DNA from: Phycisphaerales bacterium
GTDB lineage: Bacteria; Planctomycetota; Phycisphaerae; Phycisphaerales; UBA1924
Direction of reading: 5' to 3'
DNA: 64,000 nucleotides
Assembly: GCA_023382935.1 (NCBI GenBank)
Contig: JAHDXL010000004.1
Span: forward strand, 62,001 to 126,000
Part shown: one piece after another, positions 8,197 through 16,377 of the stretch
Numbering within the stretch: the stretch's first letter is position 1
Layout of the letters: every line of letters starts with the position of its first letter
The notes under the pieces: generated by a model
The model's input: the letters and a program-made list of their open reading frames with translations, nothing else
The model's database searches: none
Told to the model about the DNA's origin: nothing
Program-made: the position numbers and the translations under genes

Positions 8197-9006
8197 GTGT
8201 CACGCTGGAACCTTTTGGAGTCCAACTACGAGCAGGTGCGCGCTTCGAGTTATCAGGTCGCCGTTCTACCTCTGGGCGCCACCGAGCCGCACAACCTGCA
8301 CCTTCCCTACGGCACGGACACGATCGAAGGAGACCTCATCGGTCGCGAGGCCTGCGCCCAGGCCGCCCGGCGCGGCGCCGAAGTGGTGCTCCTGCCCACC
8401 ATTCCCTATGGCACTGAGACCAACCTGTCGCGATTCCCCTTGGCCATGAATCTCCAGCCTTCGACGCTGCTGTTGGTGATCCGCGACCTGGTCGCCTCGG
8501 TTCGCGCCAGCGAGATCCGCAAGATCGTGCTGCTCAACATGCACGGGGGCAATGAACTCAAGAGCGCGCTGCGCGAACTGTTCAACGCCTCCGATGCGCA
8601 CCTGTTCCTGTGCAACTGGTGGGAGGTCATCGCCGACGAATATGCGCAGATTTTCGAGCACCCCGAAGATCACGCGGGGGAGATGGAGACGTCAATTATC
8701 CTGGCGCGCCGCCCGGAACTGGTGGCTCGCCGAACGGATGGATCGCTGGCGTGCGCCGACGGGCGTACGAACCCATGCCGATTTGAGGCCGTGCGGCGCG
8801 GATGGGTGCGCATCTCGAGGCCTTGGCATGCGCTGACGGAGAGCACCGGTTCGGGTGATCCGCGCGCTGCCAGCCCCGAGAAGGGCGAGAAGGCGCTGGC
8901 GCTGCTGACATCACGCCTGGCCGACTTCCTGGTCGAGTTGTCCCAGGCCGAGATCGACGCCTCGTTTCCGATGGTGCCCGGGGAGTCTGGGCCAGGTCCA
9001 CAATAA
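8197..9006 (+). CDS. Creatininase-family metallohydrolase
   Basis: The 269-residue product belongs to the creatininase/creatinine amidohydrolase family (also mycofactocin MftE and riboflavin-pathway ArfB-like members). Metal-binding motifs are visible: GATEPHNLHLPYGTDT (Glu, His and Asp ligands), IPYGTETNL, NMHGGN and DHAGEMETS with the conserved Glu. The GTG at 8197 is preferred to earlier starts because GGAGG ends 6 nt upstream and the protein then begins at the family N terminus SRWNLLESNYEQV. No partner gene indicates the actual amide substrate. It is an isolated gene between an intergenic region and a long leader. Confidence 0.85.
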   Translation: MSRWNLLESNYEQVRASSYQVAVLPLGATEPHNLHLPYGTDTIEGDLIGREACAQAARRGAEVVLLPTIPYGTETNLSRFPLAMNLQPSTLLLVIRDLVASVRASEIRKIVLLNMHGGNELKSALRELFNASDAHLFLCNWWEVIADEYAQIFEHPEDHAGEMETSIILARRPELVARRTDGSLACADGRTNPCRFEAVRRGWVRISRPWHALTESTGSGDPRAASPEKGEKALALLTSRLADFLVELSQAEIDASFPMVPGESGPGPQ

Positions 9007-9329
9007 CGCATGGACGAGTCCGTTTTTGGGCCGATATCGGCCCTGAGCAGGTGCGCGCGGCTTGGGTTTTTCGGCGCGATCTGGTACACTGGTGTCGGGC
9101 CCCCTGCTTGCGGGGCGTGCCCTTCGGCAGCGGCATGCTCCAGGCCGCGCCGGTGTCGGAGTGGAGCAGGCGCTCGGGGGCGAATGAATCGCCCGCGATC
9201 GAGGGAGTCATGATCCGACCCATCGATCGAAACCGGAGTCCCGCGTCACAGGCCCAATCAGGCTGGAAGTTGAAAGACCCGAGGGCGGGCGTGCGCCACC
9301 CTCACTGGTCTCTTTTTCGGGAGGTTTCC
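9007..9329 (+). promoter_or_regulatory. Promoter and long leader of the host-attachment-family gene
   Basis: This 323-nt stretch holds no gene. TTGGGT (9062-9067), a 17-nt spacer and TACACT (9085-9090) form a plausible housekeeping promoter for the gene starting at 9330. That gives a 5' leader of about 230 nt, GC-rich and able to form hairpins (for example CCCCCTGCTTGCGGGG). I recognise no riboswitch class. GGGAGG at 9320-9325 is the ribosome-binding site. Confidence 0.45.
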
Positions 9330-9806
9330 ATGAGAGCCAATCACACGCAGGAGCACTGGTTCGTCACCGCGGACAACCGTCGGGCCACCCTCTTCCTTGG
9401 GAAGAAAGACGAGAACAACCGCCTGCGCGTCGAGGAGGATCGTTCTGTCGAGAACATTCATGAGAGGGAGCACGAGCGCGGGCGCCCGTCGGCGCTGGGG
9501 TCGAGCGGATCGGGGGCTCCTTCGTTTGCGTCCTTCGGGCACACCGGCGACGAGGAGCAAAAGCGTTTCGTCCGCGAGGTGTGCGCCTGGCTCAAGCAGG
9601 CCGCCGACCAGCACCAGTTTGCGATGGTGACGGTTTTCGCGCCGCCCGAGTTCATCGGGCACCTGCGCCCTGAACTGAACGGGCTGAGTTCGCGCGTGGA
9701 ACTGCGCAAGGCCGAACTGACTCGGCTGCGCCCCGGTGCTCTGGCCACGCATCCGGCCGTGCTCGAGGAGATCGAAAGACAGATCAAACCCCTGAACAGG
9801 AGATAG
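9330..9806 (+). CDS. Host-attachment-family protein (eRF1-domain-1-like)
   Basis: The 158-residue protein resembles the family annotated as 'protein required for attachment to host cells', related to the bacterial eRF1 domain-1-like (baeRF) proteins. It starts with a short strand containing FVTADNRRATLF, as family members start with a D-x-x-x-A-R-L/V-type strand, has a variable acidic/His-rich middle (RSVENIHEREHERGR), and a C-terminal half with FVREVCAWLKQAADQHQFAMVTVFAPPEFIGHLR. The ATG at 9330 was chosen for its GGGAGG site. The gene ends 4 nt before the lipoprotein gene, so the two are probably co-transcribed. Despite the family name there is no evidence for host interaction; ribosome-associated roles are also discussed for baeRF proteins. 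Confidence 0.7.
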   Translation: MRANHTQEHWFVTADNRRATLFLGKKDENNRLRVEEDRSVENIHEREHERGRPSALGSSGSGAPSFASFGHTGDEEQKRFVREVCAWLKQAADQHQFAMVTVFAPPEFIGHLRPELNGLSSRVELRKAELTRLRPGALATHPAVLEEIERQIKPLNRR

Positions 9807-9810
9807 CGGA

Positions 9811-10407
9811 ATGGCACTGCGCCTGGCGCTGTGGCTGGTTTCCATGTGCCTGCTGAGCGCGTGTTCGGCGCCGTTTCTCCACTCGGCGGTCGGCACCGAT
9901 CAGGCGCTTGCGGACCCCGGCATGGTCGGGGAGTGGCGCCTGGTCGCCGAGGAGGGCGACGACACGCAAATCTCGGCGACAGTGACCGCGAGCCCGGGCG
10001 ACATCTATCGCGTGGCGCTCCACATCGCCGGGAAGGGGCAGACCAAGACGGACCTGGCGCTCGATGTGCGGCTGACGCAGATCGGGCGGGGAACCTTTGC
10101 GGATCTGTACCTAGCCGAGGCGCAGCGCAAGAAACTCGCCGACGCCTATGGCGGGCTGGCGCTGCCCGTTCACCAGTTGCTCAGGTACGAGCGAAAGGAA
10201 GATCACCTGACGATCTGGCAGTTTGACGCAACCTGGCTGAGCCGGACGGTGCAGAGTGCGGGCGTTGCGGGAGAACAGGTGCTCATCGGCGGCGGCGGAA
10301 CGACGCTGGTCACCGCCCCGACCGAAGCCATCCGCACACTGATCGAAAAGCACGCCGACTCAGACCAGGCGTTTCATGATCCGATGGTGTTCCGCCGGGT
10401 GAAGTGA
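9811..10407 (+). CDS. Predicted lipoprotein of unknown function
   Basis: The 198-residue protein begins with a lipoprotein signal peptide: a hydrophobic stretch ending in the lipobox LLSAC with Cys18 as the lipidated residue. The mature part is a small soluble domain with alternating strands (VGEWRLVAEEGDD, TVTASPGDIYRVALHIAGKG, FADLYLAE) resembling generic beta-barrel or lipocalin-like lipoproteins, but I cannot name a family. It follows the preceding gene by 4 nt and its stop codon abuts the stop of the convergent response regulator with no spacer. Confidence 0.7.
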   Translation: MALRLALWLVSMCLLSACSAPFLHSAVGTDQALADPGMVGEWRLVAEEGDDTQISATVTASPGDIYRVALHIAGKGQTKTDLALDVRLTQIGRGTFADLYLAEAQRKKLADAYGGLALPVHQLLRYERKEDHLTIWQFDATWLSRTVQSAGVAGEQVLIGGGGTTLVTAPTEAIRTLIEKHADSDQAFHDPMVFRRVK

Positions 10408-11787
10408 TCACGCATCACGGGCTGCGGGCGAGTCGCCAGACTCCTGCCGCAGCCCGTACTTTCTGATCTTGTTGTAGACGGTCACGCGATCGACTTCGAG
10501 GATGCGGGCCGCCTGCGTGATATTCCAGTCGGTGCGCCTCAGCACATCGGAGATGTGGGCCCTCTCGACACTGTCGAGCGATTCGCCCCCGCCGGCGCCG
10601 GGGCTGGCGGACGGCCTGCGCAGGGGCAGATCGTCGGGCCTGATGCAGGGCGGGGCGCCGACCACCATGGCCCGCTCGATGGCGTTGGACAGTTCGCGCA
10701 CATTCCCAGGCCAGTGATACTCGGTCAGCATTTTCATCGCCTCGGGGCTGATGGCGCTGATCTTCTTGTCCATCTGCTGCGCAAAGCGGTGGAGGAAGTG
10801 CTCGGCCAGAAGGGGAATATCGCTGCGCCGCTCGCGCAGAGGCGGGGCGGTGATCGTGAACACGTTGATGCGGTAGAAGAAGTCCTCGCGGAAGCGTCCG
10901 TCGCGCACATGCGATGACAGGTCTTCGTTGGTAGCACAGATGACGCGGAAGTCGGAGTGCACCGGCTCGCTCCCGCCCACGCGCATGAACTCACGCGTCT
11001 CCAGCACTCGCAGCAGTTCCACCTGCATCTTGCCCGAAATGGAGCCGACTTCGTCGAGGAACAGAGTTCCCCCGTCGGCCATCTCGATCTTGCCCTTGCG
11101 ACGGTGCGTCGCGCCGGTGAAGGCTCCCTTTTCGTGTCCGAACAGTTCGCTTTCCAGAAGCGACTCGGGAATGGCGCCGCAGTTGACGGGCACGATGGGC
11201 AGGTAGCGGCGCCGGCTGTTGGCGTGGATGGCGCGGGCGATCAGTTCCTTCCCGGTGCCGCTCTCGCCGACGATGAGCACCGTTGCGTCGGTCGGCGCGA
11301 CGTGATGGACGAGTTCGAGCACCTTTCGGATGGCCGGGCTGTCGCCCACAATGGCGTCGACGGCGACGAGTTCGTCAATGGTCTGGCGCAACTGCGAGTT
11401 TTCCACGCGCAGGCGTTTCTGCTCCAGGGCACGCTGCACGAGGTGGCTCAGTTCGTCGGGATCGACGGGCTTGGTGATGTAGTCAAACGCGCCGTCCTTG
11501 AGCGCTCGCACCGCGCTGTCGACCGAAGCAAACGCGGTAATCATGATGACGGCCATGTCGGCGTCGCGCTGGCGAAAGCGCCGCAGCAATTCCAGCCCAT
11601 CCATGCCCGGCATGCGGATGTCCACCACCGCCACGTCAGATGGGCGCTCGGCAACGATGCGCAGGGCCTCGGCTGCGTTCTCGGCCTTCCGAACCTCGTG
11701 CCCGTCCTTGGACAGCCAGGCGCCCAGCGAGTCGCGGATGCTGAACTCGTCATCGACGATCAGGATGCTGCCGCGCTCGGTGTTCAT
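10408..11787 (-). CDS. Sigma54-dependent NtrC-family response regulator
   Basis: The 459-residue protein has a receiver domain (residues 8-120: ILIVDDE, phospho-Asp in VVDIRMPGMDG, ITKPVDP with the switch Lys), an AAA+ sigma54-interaction domain (GESGTGKE Walker A, ELFGHEKGAFTGA with the GAFTGA sigma54 loop, GGTLFLDEV Walker B, WPGNVREL) and a C-terminal Fis-type HTH (WNITQAARILEVDRVTVYNKI). It activates sigma54 promoters after phosphorylation. The ATG at 11787 has AAGGAGG 6-7 nt upstream and overlaps the kinase stop (ATGA), so kinase and regulator are coupled. Two sigma54 promoter matches lie in front of the divergent electron-transfer genes and are its likely targets (inference). Confidence 0.95.
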   Translation of the reverse strand: MNTERGSILIVDDEFSIRDSLGAWLSKDGHEVRKAENAAEALRIVAERPSDVAVVDIRMPGMDGLELLRRFRQRDADMAVIMITAFASVDSAVRALKDGAFDYITKPVDPDELSHLVQRALEQKRLRVENSQLRQTIDELVAVDAIVGDSPAIRKVLELVHHVAPTDATVLIVGESGTGKELIARAIHANSRRRYLPIVPVNCGAIPESLLESELFGHEKGAFTGATHRRKGKIEMADGGTLFLDEVGSISGKMQVELLRVLETREFMRVGGSEPVHSDFRVICATNEDLSSHVRDGRFREDFFYRINVFTITAPPLRERRSDIPLLAEHFLHRFAQQMDKKISAISPEAMKMLTEYHWPGNVRELSNAIERAMVVGAPPCIRPDDLPLRRPSASPGAGGGESLDSVERAHISDVLRRTDWNITQAARILEVDRVTVYNKIRKYGLRQESGDSPAARDA

Positions 11788-13457
11788 GGGCAACCTCCTT
11801 CGGCTGCGACCGCCGTGTCGGCGCTGCCAAGGGCAATCTCATTGCTCCGCGGCGGCGGACGGCGCGGCAGGTGCAGGTGAAACGTCGAGCCGACGCCCAC
11901 CGTGCTTTCCACGTCGATGACACCCCCGTGCCGGTTCACAATGCCGTACACCACCGACAGTCCCAGCCCCACTCCGCTCGACTTGCCCTTGGTCGAGAAG
12001 AACGGCTCAAAGATGTGCGGCATGAACTCGGGCGGAATGCCCACGCCGGTGTCGGAAATCTCAATCTCCACCGAGTCCAGGTCGCCCGACAGGCGCACGC
12101 CCAGGCACAGGTCGGGCGAGCACGAGGCCTGCATCGCCTCGATCGCGTTCATCATCAGAGCCAGGAAGGCCTGTTCGATCTGCCCAGGGTCGGCCACGAT
12201 GGTGCTGTCGCCTTCGAGCGGCTGGTGCTCCAGTCGCACCCCGTGCATCTCCATGTGGTGGCGAACGAGCATGATGCTGCGGTCGGCGATTTCGTTGAGA
12301 TCGACCGAGGCCATGTCGGCCCCCTTCCGTCGCGCGAAGGTGAGCAGATTGTGGACGATTGCCCCGCAGCGAGTGCTCTCCCTGTCGATCAGCGTGAGAT
12401 AGCGCTCGATTTCCTCACGGGCGCGCGGGTCGATCGGGTGATCGCGCAGTTCACGCTTGACCAGTCGTGCATAGGTCAGGATGCCGGCGATGGGGTTGTT
12501 CAGTTCGTGCGCCACCGTGGCTGACAACTTGCCCAGCGAGGCCATCGTCTCCATGTGCAGCACCTGCCGCTGAGCCTGCTGGAGTTCGGCCGTCTTGGCC
12601 TCCACCCGCTGCTCGAGCGTGGCCGACCAGCGGGTGATGTCCTCTCGCGCCGAGCGCAGGTCGGCGACCATGTGATTGAAGGCCTCGCCCAGGCGAGCCA
12701 GTTCATGCGCGCCGCGAACGTCTATGTGAGTCTCCAGATCGCCGGCGGCGATGCGGCGTGTGCCCGCGTGCAGGGCCCTCACCGGGCGTTGGACCACTCG
12801 GCGCACGAACAGGGCCGCCAACCCGCCGCTGACCCCCACCAGCACCAACGTGGTCCAAAGCAGTTGGGTGCGGGCGCTGACGATGGCGGCCTCGTAGGGC
12901 TCCATCGACATCTCCACGTCGAGCACCCCGATCACTTTCTGCTCAGGTGGATGCACGTGACAGGCGGCGGTGCTGCACGAGGGCTGATTCTCGATCACCG
13001 TGAGCCGGCTCAGCACGTCGTGCCCGCTCTCGGCGCGCAGGCGCTTCTGGTGCTCAAGAAGCGCGCCCTCCTTTTCCTCGCCACTCTCGTGGCAACTCAG
13101 GCAGGTGTCCGACTTCATGGACAGTGTCCGCCCCAGTTCGCCCGGGTCGGCCGAACGGGCGATGCGCCCGTCCTTGTCGTACACCCGGATCGCGACGATC
13201 TCCGGCGCCCCGGCCAGTCGCTCAATGGTCGCCTGCACCTCCTGCGGGCGGTCGAGCAGCATGCCGTCGTGCGTGGCGCCCATGACCAGTTCGCTGCACC
13301 GCTGCACCTCGGCCTCGACGAGTCGGGAGAAGTGGGCCTTGGCGGATCGGAAGCCCAGCAACGCATGCACCGCCAGCACCAGCGCGATCGTCAGGCACAG
13401 CGGCACGACCAGGCGGATCTCGAGCGAGCGGAGGAACGCCCCAAGCCTGCGGCTCAT
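11784..13457 (-). CDS. Membrane sensor histidine kinase with periplasmic c-type heme motifs
   Basis: This 557-residue kinase has TM1 at about residues 15-35, a periplasmic domain (36-195), TM2 (about 198-218), a HAMP domain, a coiled coil, a dimerisation/phosphoacceptor domain with His317 in VAHELNNPIAG and an HATPase domain (ADPGQIEQAFLALMMNAIEA, DTGVGIPPEFMPHIFEPFFSTK, GVGLGLSVVYGI). The periplasmic part contains a true CxxCH heme site (CLSCH, residues 119-123) and a second CSTAACH (161-167), a CX4CH variant. It thus probably senses redox state, NO, CO or O2 through covalent heme. Start: ATG at 13457 with GGGAG upstream and MSRRLGAFLR preceding TM1. It overlaps the regulator gene by 4 nt and is divergent from the cytochrome operon. 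Confidence 0.93.
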   Translation of the reverse strand: MSRRLGAFLRSLEIRLVVPLCLTIALVLAVHALLGFRSAKAHFSRLVEAEVQRCSELVMGATHDGMLLDRPQEVQATIERLAGAPEIVAIRVYDKDGRIARSADPGELGRTLSMKSDTCLSCHESGEEKEGALLEHQKRLRAESGHDVLSRLTVIENQPSCSTAACHVHPPEQKVIGVLDVEMSMEPYEAAIVSARTQLLWTTLVLVGVSGGLAALFVRRVVQRPVRALHAGTRRIAAGDLETHIDVRGAHELARLGEAFNHMVADLRSAREDITRWSATLEQRVEAKTAELQQAQRQVLHMETMASLGKLSATVAHELNNPIAGILTYARLVKRELRDHPIDPRAREEIERYLTLIDRESTRCGAIVHNLLTFARRKGADMASVDLNEIADRSIMLVRHHMEMHGVRLEHQPLEGDSTIVADPGQIEQAFLALMMNAIEAMQASCSPDLCLGVRLSGDLDSVEIEISDTGVGIPPEFMPHIFEPFFSTKGKSSGVGLGLSVVYGIVNRHGGVIDVESTVGVGSTFHLHLPRRPPPRSNEIALGSADTAVAAEGGCP

Positions 13458-13620
13458 GGACAACTCCCATTCCGGATACACAAGGCCTATATAGAGGATA
13501 GCCGGGCGCGCCGAAGATCCAAACGCCGGCGCTGAAAGAATCAACACCTCGCGCCCTCACAAATCCACCCGCGCGTGGGGGTTTGTCTTCACTTCAGGCC
13601 GCAAAGGCTTGGTCCCTGCC

Positions 13621-13636
13621 TGGTTCCTCATTTGCA
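13621..13636 (+). promoter_or_regulatory. Sigma54 (-24/-12) promoter 1
   Basis: TGGTTCCTCATTTGCA matches the sigma54 consensus TGGCACNNNNNTTGCW at TGG, C6 and the whole TTGCA, with the exact spacing (10 nt between GG and GC). It lies about 96 nt upstream of the first GcvH-like gene and is divergent from the sigma54-activator pair. A related site is at 14604. Confidence 0.6.
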
Positions 13637-13732
13637 GGAGAGTCAGGCGGTTCCTCCTGAGACCTGGGCCAGCAGGCGACGGGACATGGAGTTGGGCGCC
13701 ACCCGGCAGCCTCGAGGCTGCGGAGGGCGATG

Positions 13733-14470
13733 ATGATTTGCGTCGCGGTGCCTCTGACGATCCATACGGGCGGACGGACCTGTGTGTGGATGGATGCCGG
13801 GCTTCTCGCCTACCGGCTGTGCGATCGTGGGTTTGACTGTGAGCACTGTCCGCTCGACGCGGCGATGAGCGGGGCCTGCCAGAGGATCGATCCAGTGGCA
13901 CGGCGTCTGCCGGCGGGAACCTGTCCAGCAACGACGTTTCCCGATGACCGGCGCTACGCGCGGGGGCATACGTGGGTGAAGCCGATCGACGATCGAGAGG
14001 GGCGCGTGCGCATTGGTCTCGACGGGTTTGCCGCGCCCATCATTCGACGGCCGGTGAACTTGCATCCGGGTGTTGGGGCGGCCGCACGCCGCGCCGGCGA
14101 CCTGCTCGGGTCGATCGAGATCGAGGAAGGCCAGGTTCCAATCGGAGCCCCGGTGGGGGGGCGCGTGGTGTCGTGGAACCCAGCGTTGACGGATGAGCCA
14201 GTGCTGGCGGCCTGCGACCCGTACCGCGCGGGCTGGCTGGCCGAAATGATCGGCGTGCCGCGGGGGGCATGGCTGCGGCTGCTCGACCCTCAAGCGGCTC
14301 GTCGGCAGGGGCAGTTTGACGCGCGCCGGTATCGGCGGCGGCTGGCGTACGAACTGCTCTCGGACGCGGAGGAAGGTGATCGGCCCGCCTGGTCGGAAAG
14401 CGGAACGGAACTAAGCCGCCTGCTGGGGCCAGCGCGGTACTTGGCAATCGTCCGCGAGTTTGTTCATTGA
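13733..14470 (+). CDS. GcvH-like protein with Cys motif, lacking the lipoyl lysine
   Basis: The 245-residue protein carries a glycine-cleavage H-protein-like fold: YARGHTWVK (HxW signature), VRIGLDGFAAPIIR, PVGGRVVSWNPALTDEPVLAACDPYRAGWLAEM (H-protein C-terminal half). Where GcvH has the lipoylated lysine (ESVKA-type motif) the sequence reads GSIEIEEG, so Lys is replaced by Glu and lipoylation is not expected. An N-terminal Cys cluster, LCDRGFDCEHCPLDAAM, could bind metal or a cluster. The second of two ATGs (13733) is 5 nt from GGAGGG; the first is at 13730. Similar lipoate-less H-like proteins occur near anaerobic redox complexes in other bacteria (family knowledge). It is the first gene of the electron-transfer group and follows a sigma54 promoter. 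Confidence 0.8.
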   Translation: MICVAVPLTIHTGGRTCVWMDAGLLAYRLCDRGFDCEHCPLDAAMSGACQRIDPVARRLPAGTCPATTFPDDRRYARGHTWVKPIDDREGRVRIGLDGFAAPIIRRPVNLHPGVGAAARRAGDLLGSIEIEEGQVPIGAPVGGRVVSWNPALTDEPVLAACDPYRAGWLAEMIGVPRGAWLRLLDPQAARRQGQFDARRYRRRLAYELLSDAEEGDRPAWSESGTELSRLLGPARYLAIVREFVH

Positions 14471-14539
14471 GTGTTGAGGAGTGCAACAGTGGTGTTGCCA
14501 AACTCTGCGCGCCACGGGCCGAGTGGAAATAGGGAATGT

Positions 14540-14619
14540 TGTTCAGTGAACACAAGGTGTTGTCAGTTGGTGGGTTGGATGCACACGATGGGGCCCATTT
14601 GTTTGGTCCTTCCGTTGCA
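14540..14619 (+). promoter_or_regulatory. Sigma54 promoter 2 with upstream palindrome
   Basis: TGGTCCTTCCGTTGCA (14604-14619) again has TGG, C6 and TTGCA at exact sigma54 spacing, about 48 nt before the ATG of the second GcvH-like gene. A perfect 13-bp palindrome TGTTCAGTGAACA sits at 14540-14552, about 50 nt further upstream, and several TGTTG/CAACA words crowd 14471-14575. These are candidate enhancer sites for the NtrC-type regulator. The match to the consensus is seen; binding is inferred. Confidence 0.6.
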
Positions 14620-14667
14620 TGAGTCTTCGCGCAGGAGACCGGGCTTGGGGTCTCCGGGAGGCGAAAA

Positions 14668-15405
14668 ATGATCGAGGCACCGATTCAGGACCAGTGGAGG
14701 CCGAGGGAGTGGTTGGGGCCGGTCGCCATGGCGATTGCGGCGGTGGTGTGCCTGCCCGTGCTTGGGTTCCTGGTCTTTGCGGCTCGATCGGCGCTGCCGG
14801 CGGCCATCGGCGCGCTGCTGGTGCTGATCGTCCTGCGGGTGGTGTACCACAAGCCCATCGGCGAGTGGTTCGCAAAGCGTCGTGCGGCGCGCGAGAACTA
14901 TCGCGGGGTGCGCCTGCACGAGGACGTGGCGCTGGACCCTGGGCACACTTGGGCGTGGCTGGCCGACGAAGTCGTCGTCGGGGCCGACGACTTGGTGCCC
15001 AAGGTTTTGGGACCGATCGAGCGGGTGGAACTTCCGGCCGAGGGTCGGCACGTCGAGCGAGGACAGACGCTCTTCAGCGTGAGGCACGGGGATCGCGTGA
15101 TCGAACTGCCGGCGCCGGTGTCGGGAACGGTGGTGGGCGTCAACGCAGCGCTGCGGGAGCACCCGGAGTTGATCAACGCCAATCCGTTTGAGCAGGGGTG
15201 GGTGGCGCGCATCCGCTCGGAGAACCTGCCGGAGGATCGACGGCACCTGCTCATCGGGCGCAAGGCGTGGAGGTGGTTCCGCGACGAGGTTGACTTCCTG
15301 TTCCGCTCGCTGCCGGCCGGCGAAGCGTCAGACCTCTATCGGCGGATCGACGACTCTGCGTGGAGCACACTGGTGCGTTCGCTGGACGCGCGCCGAGTGG
15401 CGTAA
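14668..15405 (+). CDS. Membrane-anchored GcvH-like protein, lacking the lipoyl lysine
   Basis: The 245-residue protein starts with two transmembrane helices (about residues 14-37 and 40-60), then a GcvH-like domain: LDPGHTWAWLADEVVVGADDLVPKVLG, LPAPVSGTVVGVNAALREHPELINANPFEQGWVARI. The region where GcvH carries lipoyl-Lys reads LFSVRHGDRVIEL; the Lys position is Arg, so it should not be lipoylated. A C-terminal tail (residues 190-245) follows. GGGAGG precedes the ATG by 7 nt. It has its own sigma54 promoter and is followed by the ferredoxin gene. A role as a structural adaptor or redox-module subunit at the membrane is an inference. Confidence 0.78.
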   Translation: MIEAPIQDQWRPREWLGPVAMAIAAVVCLPVLGFLVFAARSALPAAIGALLVLIVLRVVYHKPIGEWFAKRRAARENYRGVRLHEDVALDPGHTWAWLADEVVVGADDLVPKVLGPIERVELPAEGRHVERGQTLFSVRHGDRVIELPAPVSGTVVGVNAALREHPELINANPFEQGWVARIRSENLPEDRRHLLIGRKAWRWFRDEVDFLFRSLPAGEASDLYRRIDDSAWSTLVRSLDARRVA

Positions 15406-15444
15406 GGGAACCGGCATCCTGACACGAGCGGCGGGATTCAAGCC

Positions 15445-16377
15445 ATGAACTCTCAGCAATCGAACTACGCCCCGCCACAGACAGCCGGGCACAGCCGGCG
15501 CGACTTCGTGCGGCTCTCGACGCTGGCCGTGGCGGCGGCGGCGACCGCGGGAACGGCCTCGGCCAAAGACCGCGGGTCACACCTGAACAGTGACCGATGC
15601 GGGGTACTGGTTGACTTGACCGTGTGCGTGGGCTGTCGTCGCTGCGAGTGGGCCTGCAACGAAGCCAACAACAACCCCCACGGACCGCTGTCGGAGTGCG
15701 ACGACCAGTCGGTGTTCGAGCGCACGCGGCGCCCGATGGCGCGGCAGTACACGGTGGTCAACCGCGTGAAGAGTGCTGATGACGCCAAGACGATACACCT
15801 GAAGATTCAGTGCAATCACTGCGAGAAACCGGCGTGCGTGTCGGCGTGCCTTGTTGGGGCCATGCAGAAGGACCCGCGCGGGCCGGTGTTCTATGACGCC
15901 AGCAAGTGCATCGGGTGCCGCTATTGCATGGTGGCCTGCCCGTTTGAGCGACTGGCGTATGAGTACGACAAGAAACTGACGCCCGAAGTCAAGAAGTGCG
16001 ATCTGTGCCGCGAGCGCACGCGCCTGGGCCGGCGTCCGGCGTGCGTCGAAATGTGCCCGGTCGAGGCGCTGACGTTCGGCACGCGCGAGGAATTGCTCAC
16101 GTTGGCGCACGCGCGCATCGGGGCGCATCCGGGCAAATACGTCGATCACGTCTACGGCGAGAAGGAAGCCGGCGGCACCAGTTGGCTGTACCTCTCCAGT
16201 GTGCCGTTCGATCAACTTGGGTTCCCGACGCTCAAGAGCAAGAGCCCGGCGCAGACGACCGAGGCGATACAGCACGGAATCTTTGCCGGATTCGCCGCCC
16301 CCATTGGGCTGGCGACGCTGCTGGGTTCACTCAACTACTTCACGGGCCGTCAGTCCAAAGGGAGTGCCCACTCGTGA
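15445..16377 (+). CDS. Tat-exported four-cluster ferredoxin subunit (HybA/HmcB-like)
   Basis: The 310-residue protein has a twin-arginine signal (SRRDFVRLSTLAVAAAATAG), four cysteine blocks for [4Fe-4S] clusters (CVGCRRCEWAC, CNHCEKPACVSAC, CIGCRYCMVACPF, CDLCRERTRLGRRPACVEMC) and a C-terminal membrane helix (IFAGFAAPIGLATLLGSL). This is the architecture of HybA/HmcB/DmsB-like electron-transfer subunits located on the periplasmic face. It passes electrons between the NrfD-type membrane partner encoded next and the multiheme cytochrome. The stop overlaps the downstream GTG start (GTGA), showing coupling. Confidence 0.92.
   Translation: MNSQQSNYAPPQTAGHSRRDFVRLSTLAVAAAATAGTASAKDRGSHLNSDRCGVLVDLTVCVGCRRCEWACNEANNNPHGPLSECDDQSVFERTRRPMARQYTVVNRVKSADDAKTIHLKIQCNHCEKPACVSACLVGAMQKDPRGPVFYDASKCIGCRYCMVACPFERLAYEYDKKLTPEVKKCDLCRERTRLGRRPACVEMCPVEALTFGTREELLTLAHARIGAHPGKYVDHVYGEKEAGGTSWLYLSSVPFDQLGFPTLKSKSPAQTTEAIQHGIFAGFAAPIGLATLLGSLNYFTGRQSKGSAHS

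Noticed and set aside
9091-9329. Riboswitch in the leader of the host-attachment-family gene
   Set aside because: The leader is long and structured, but I see no conserved core of a known riboswitch class.
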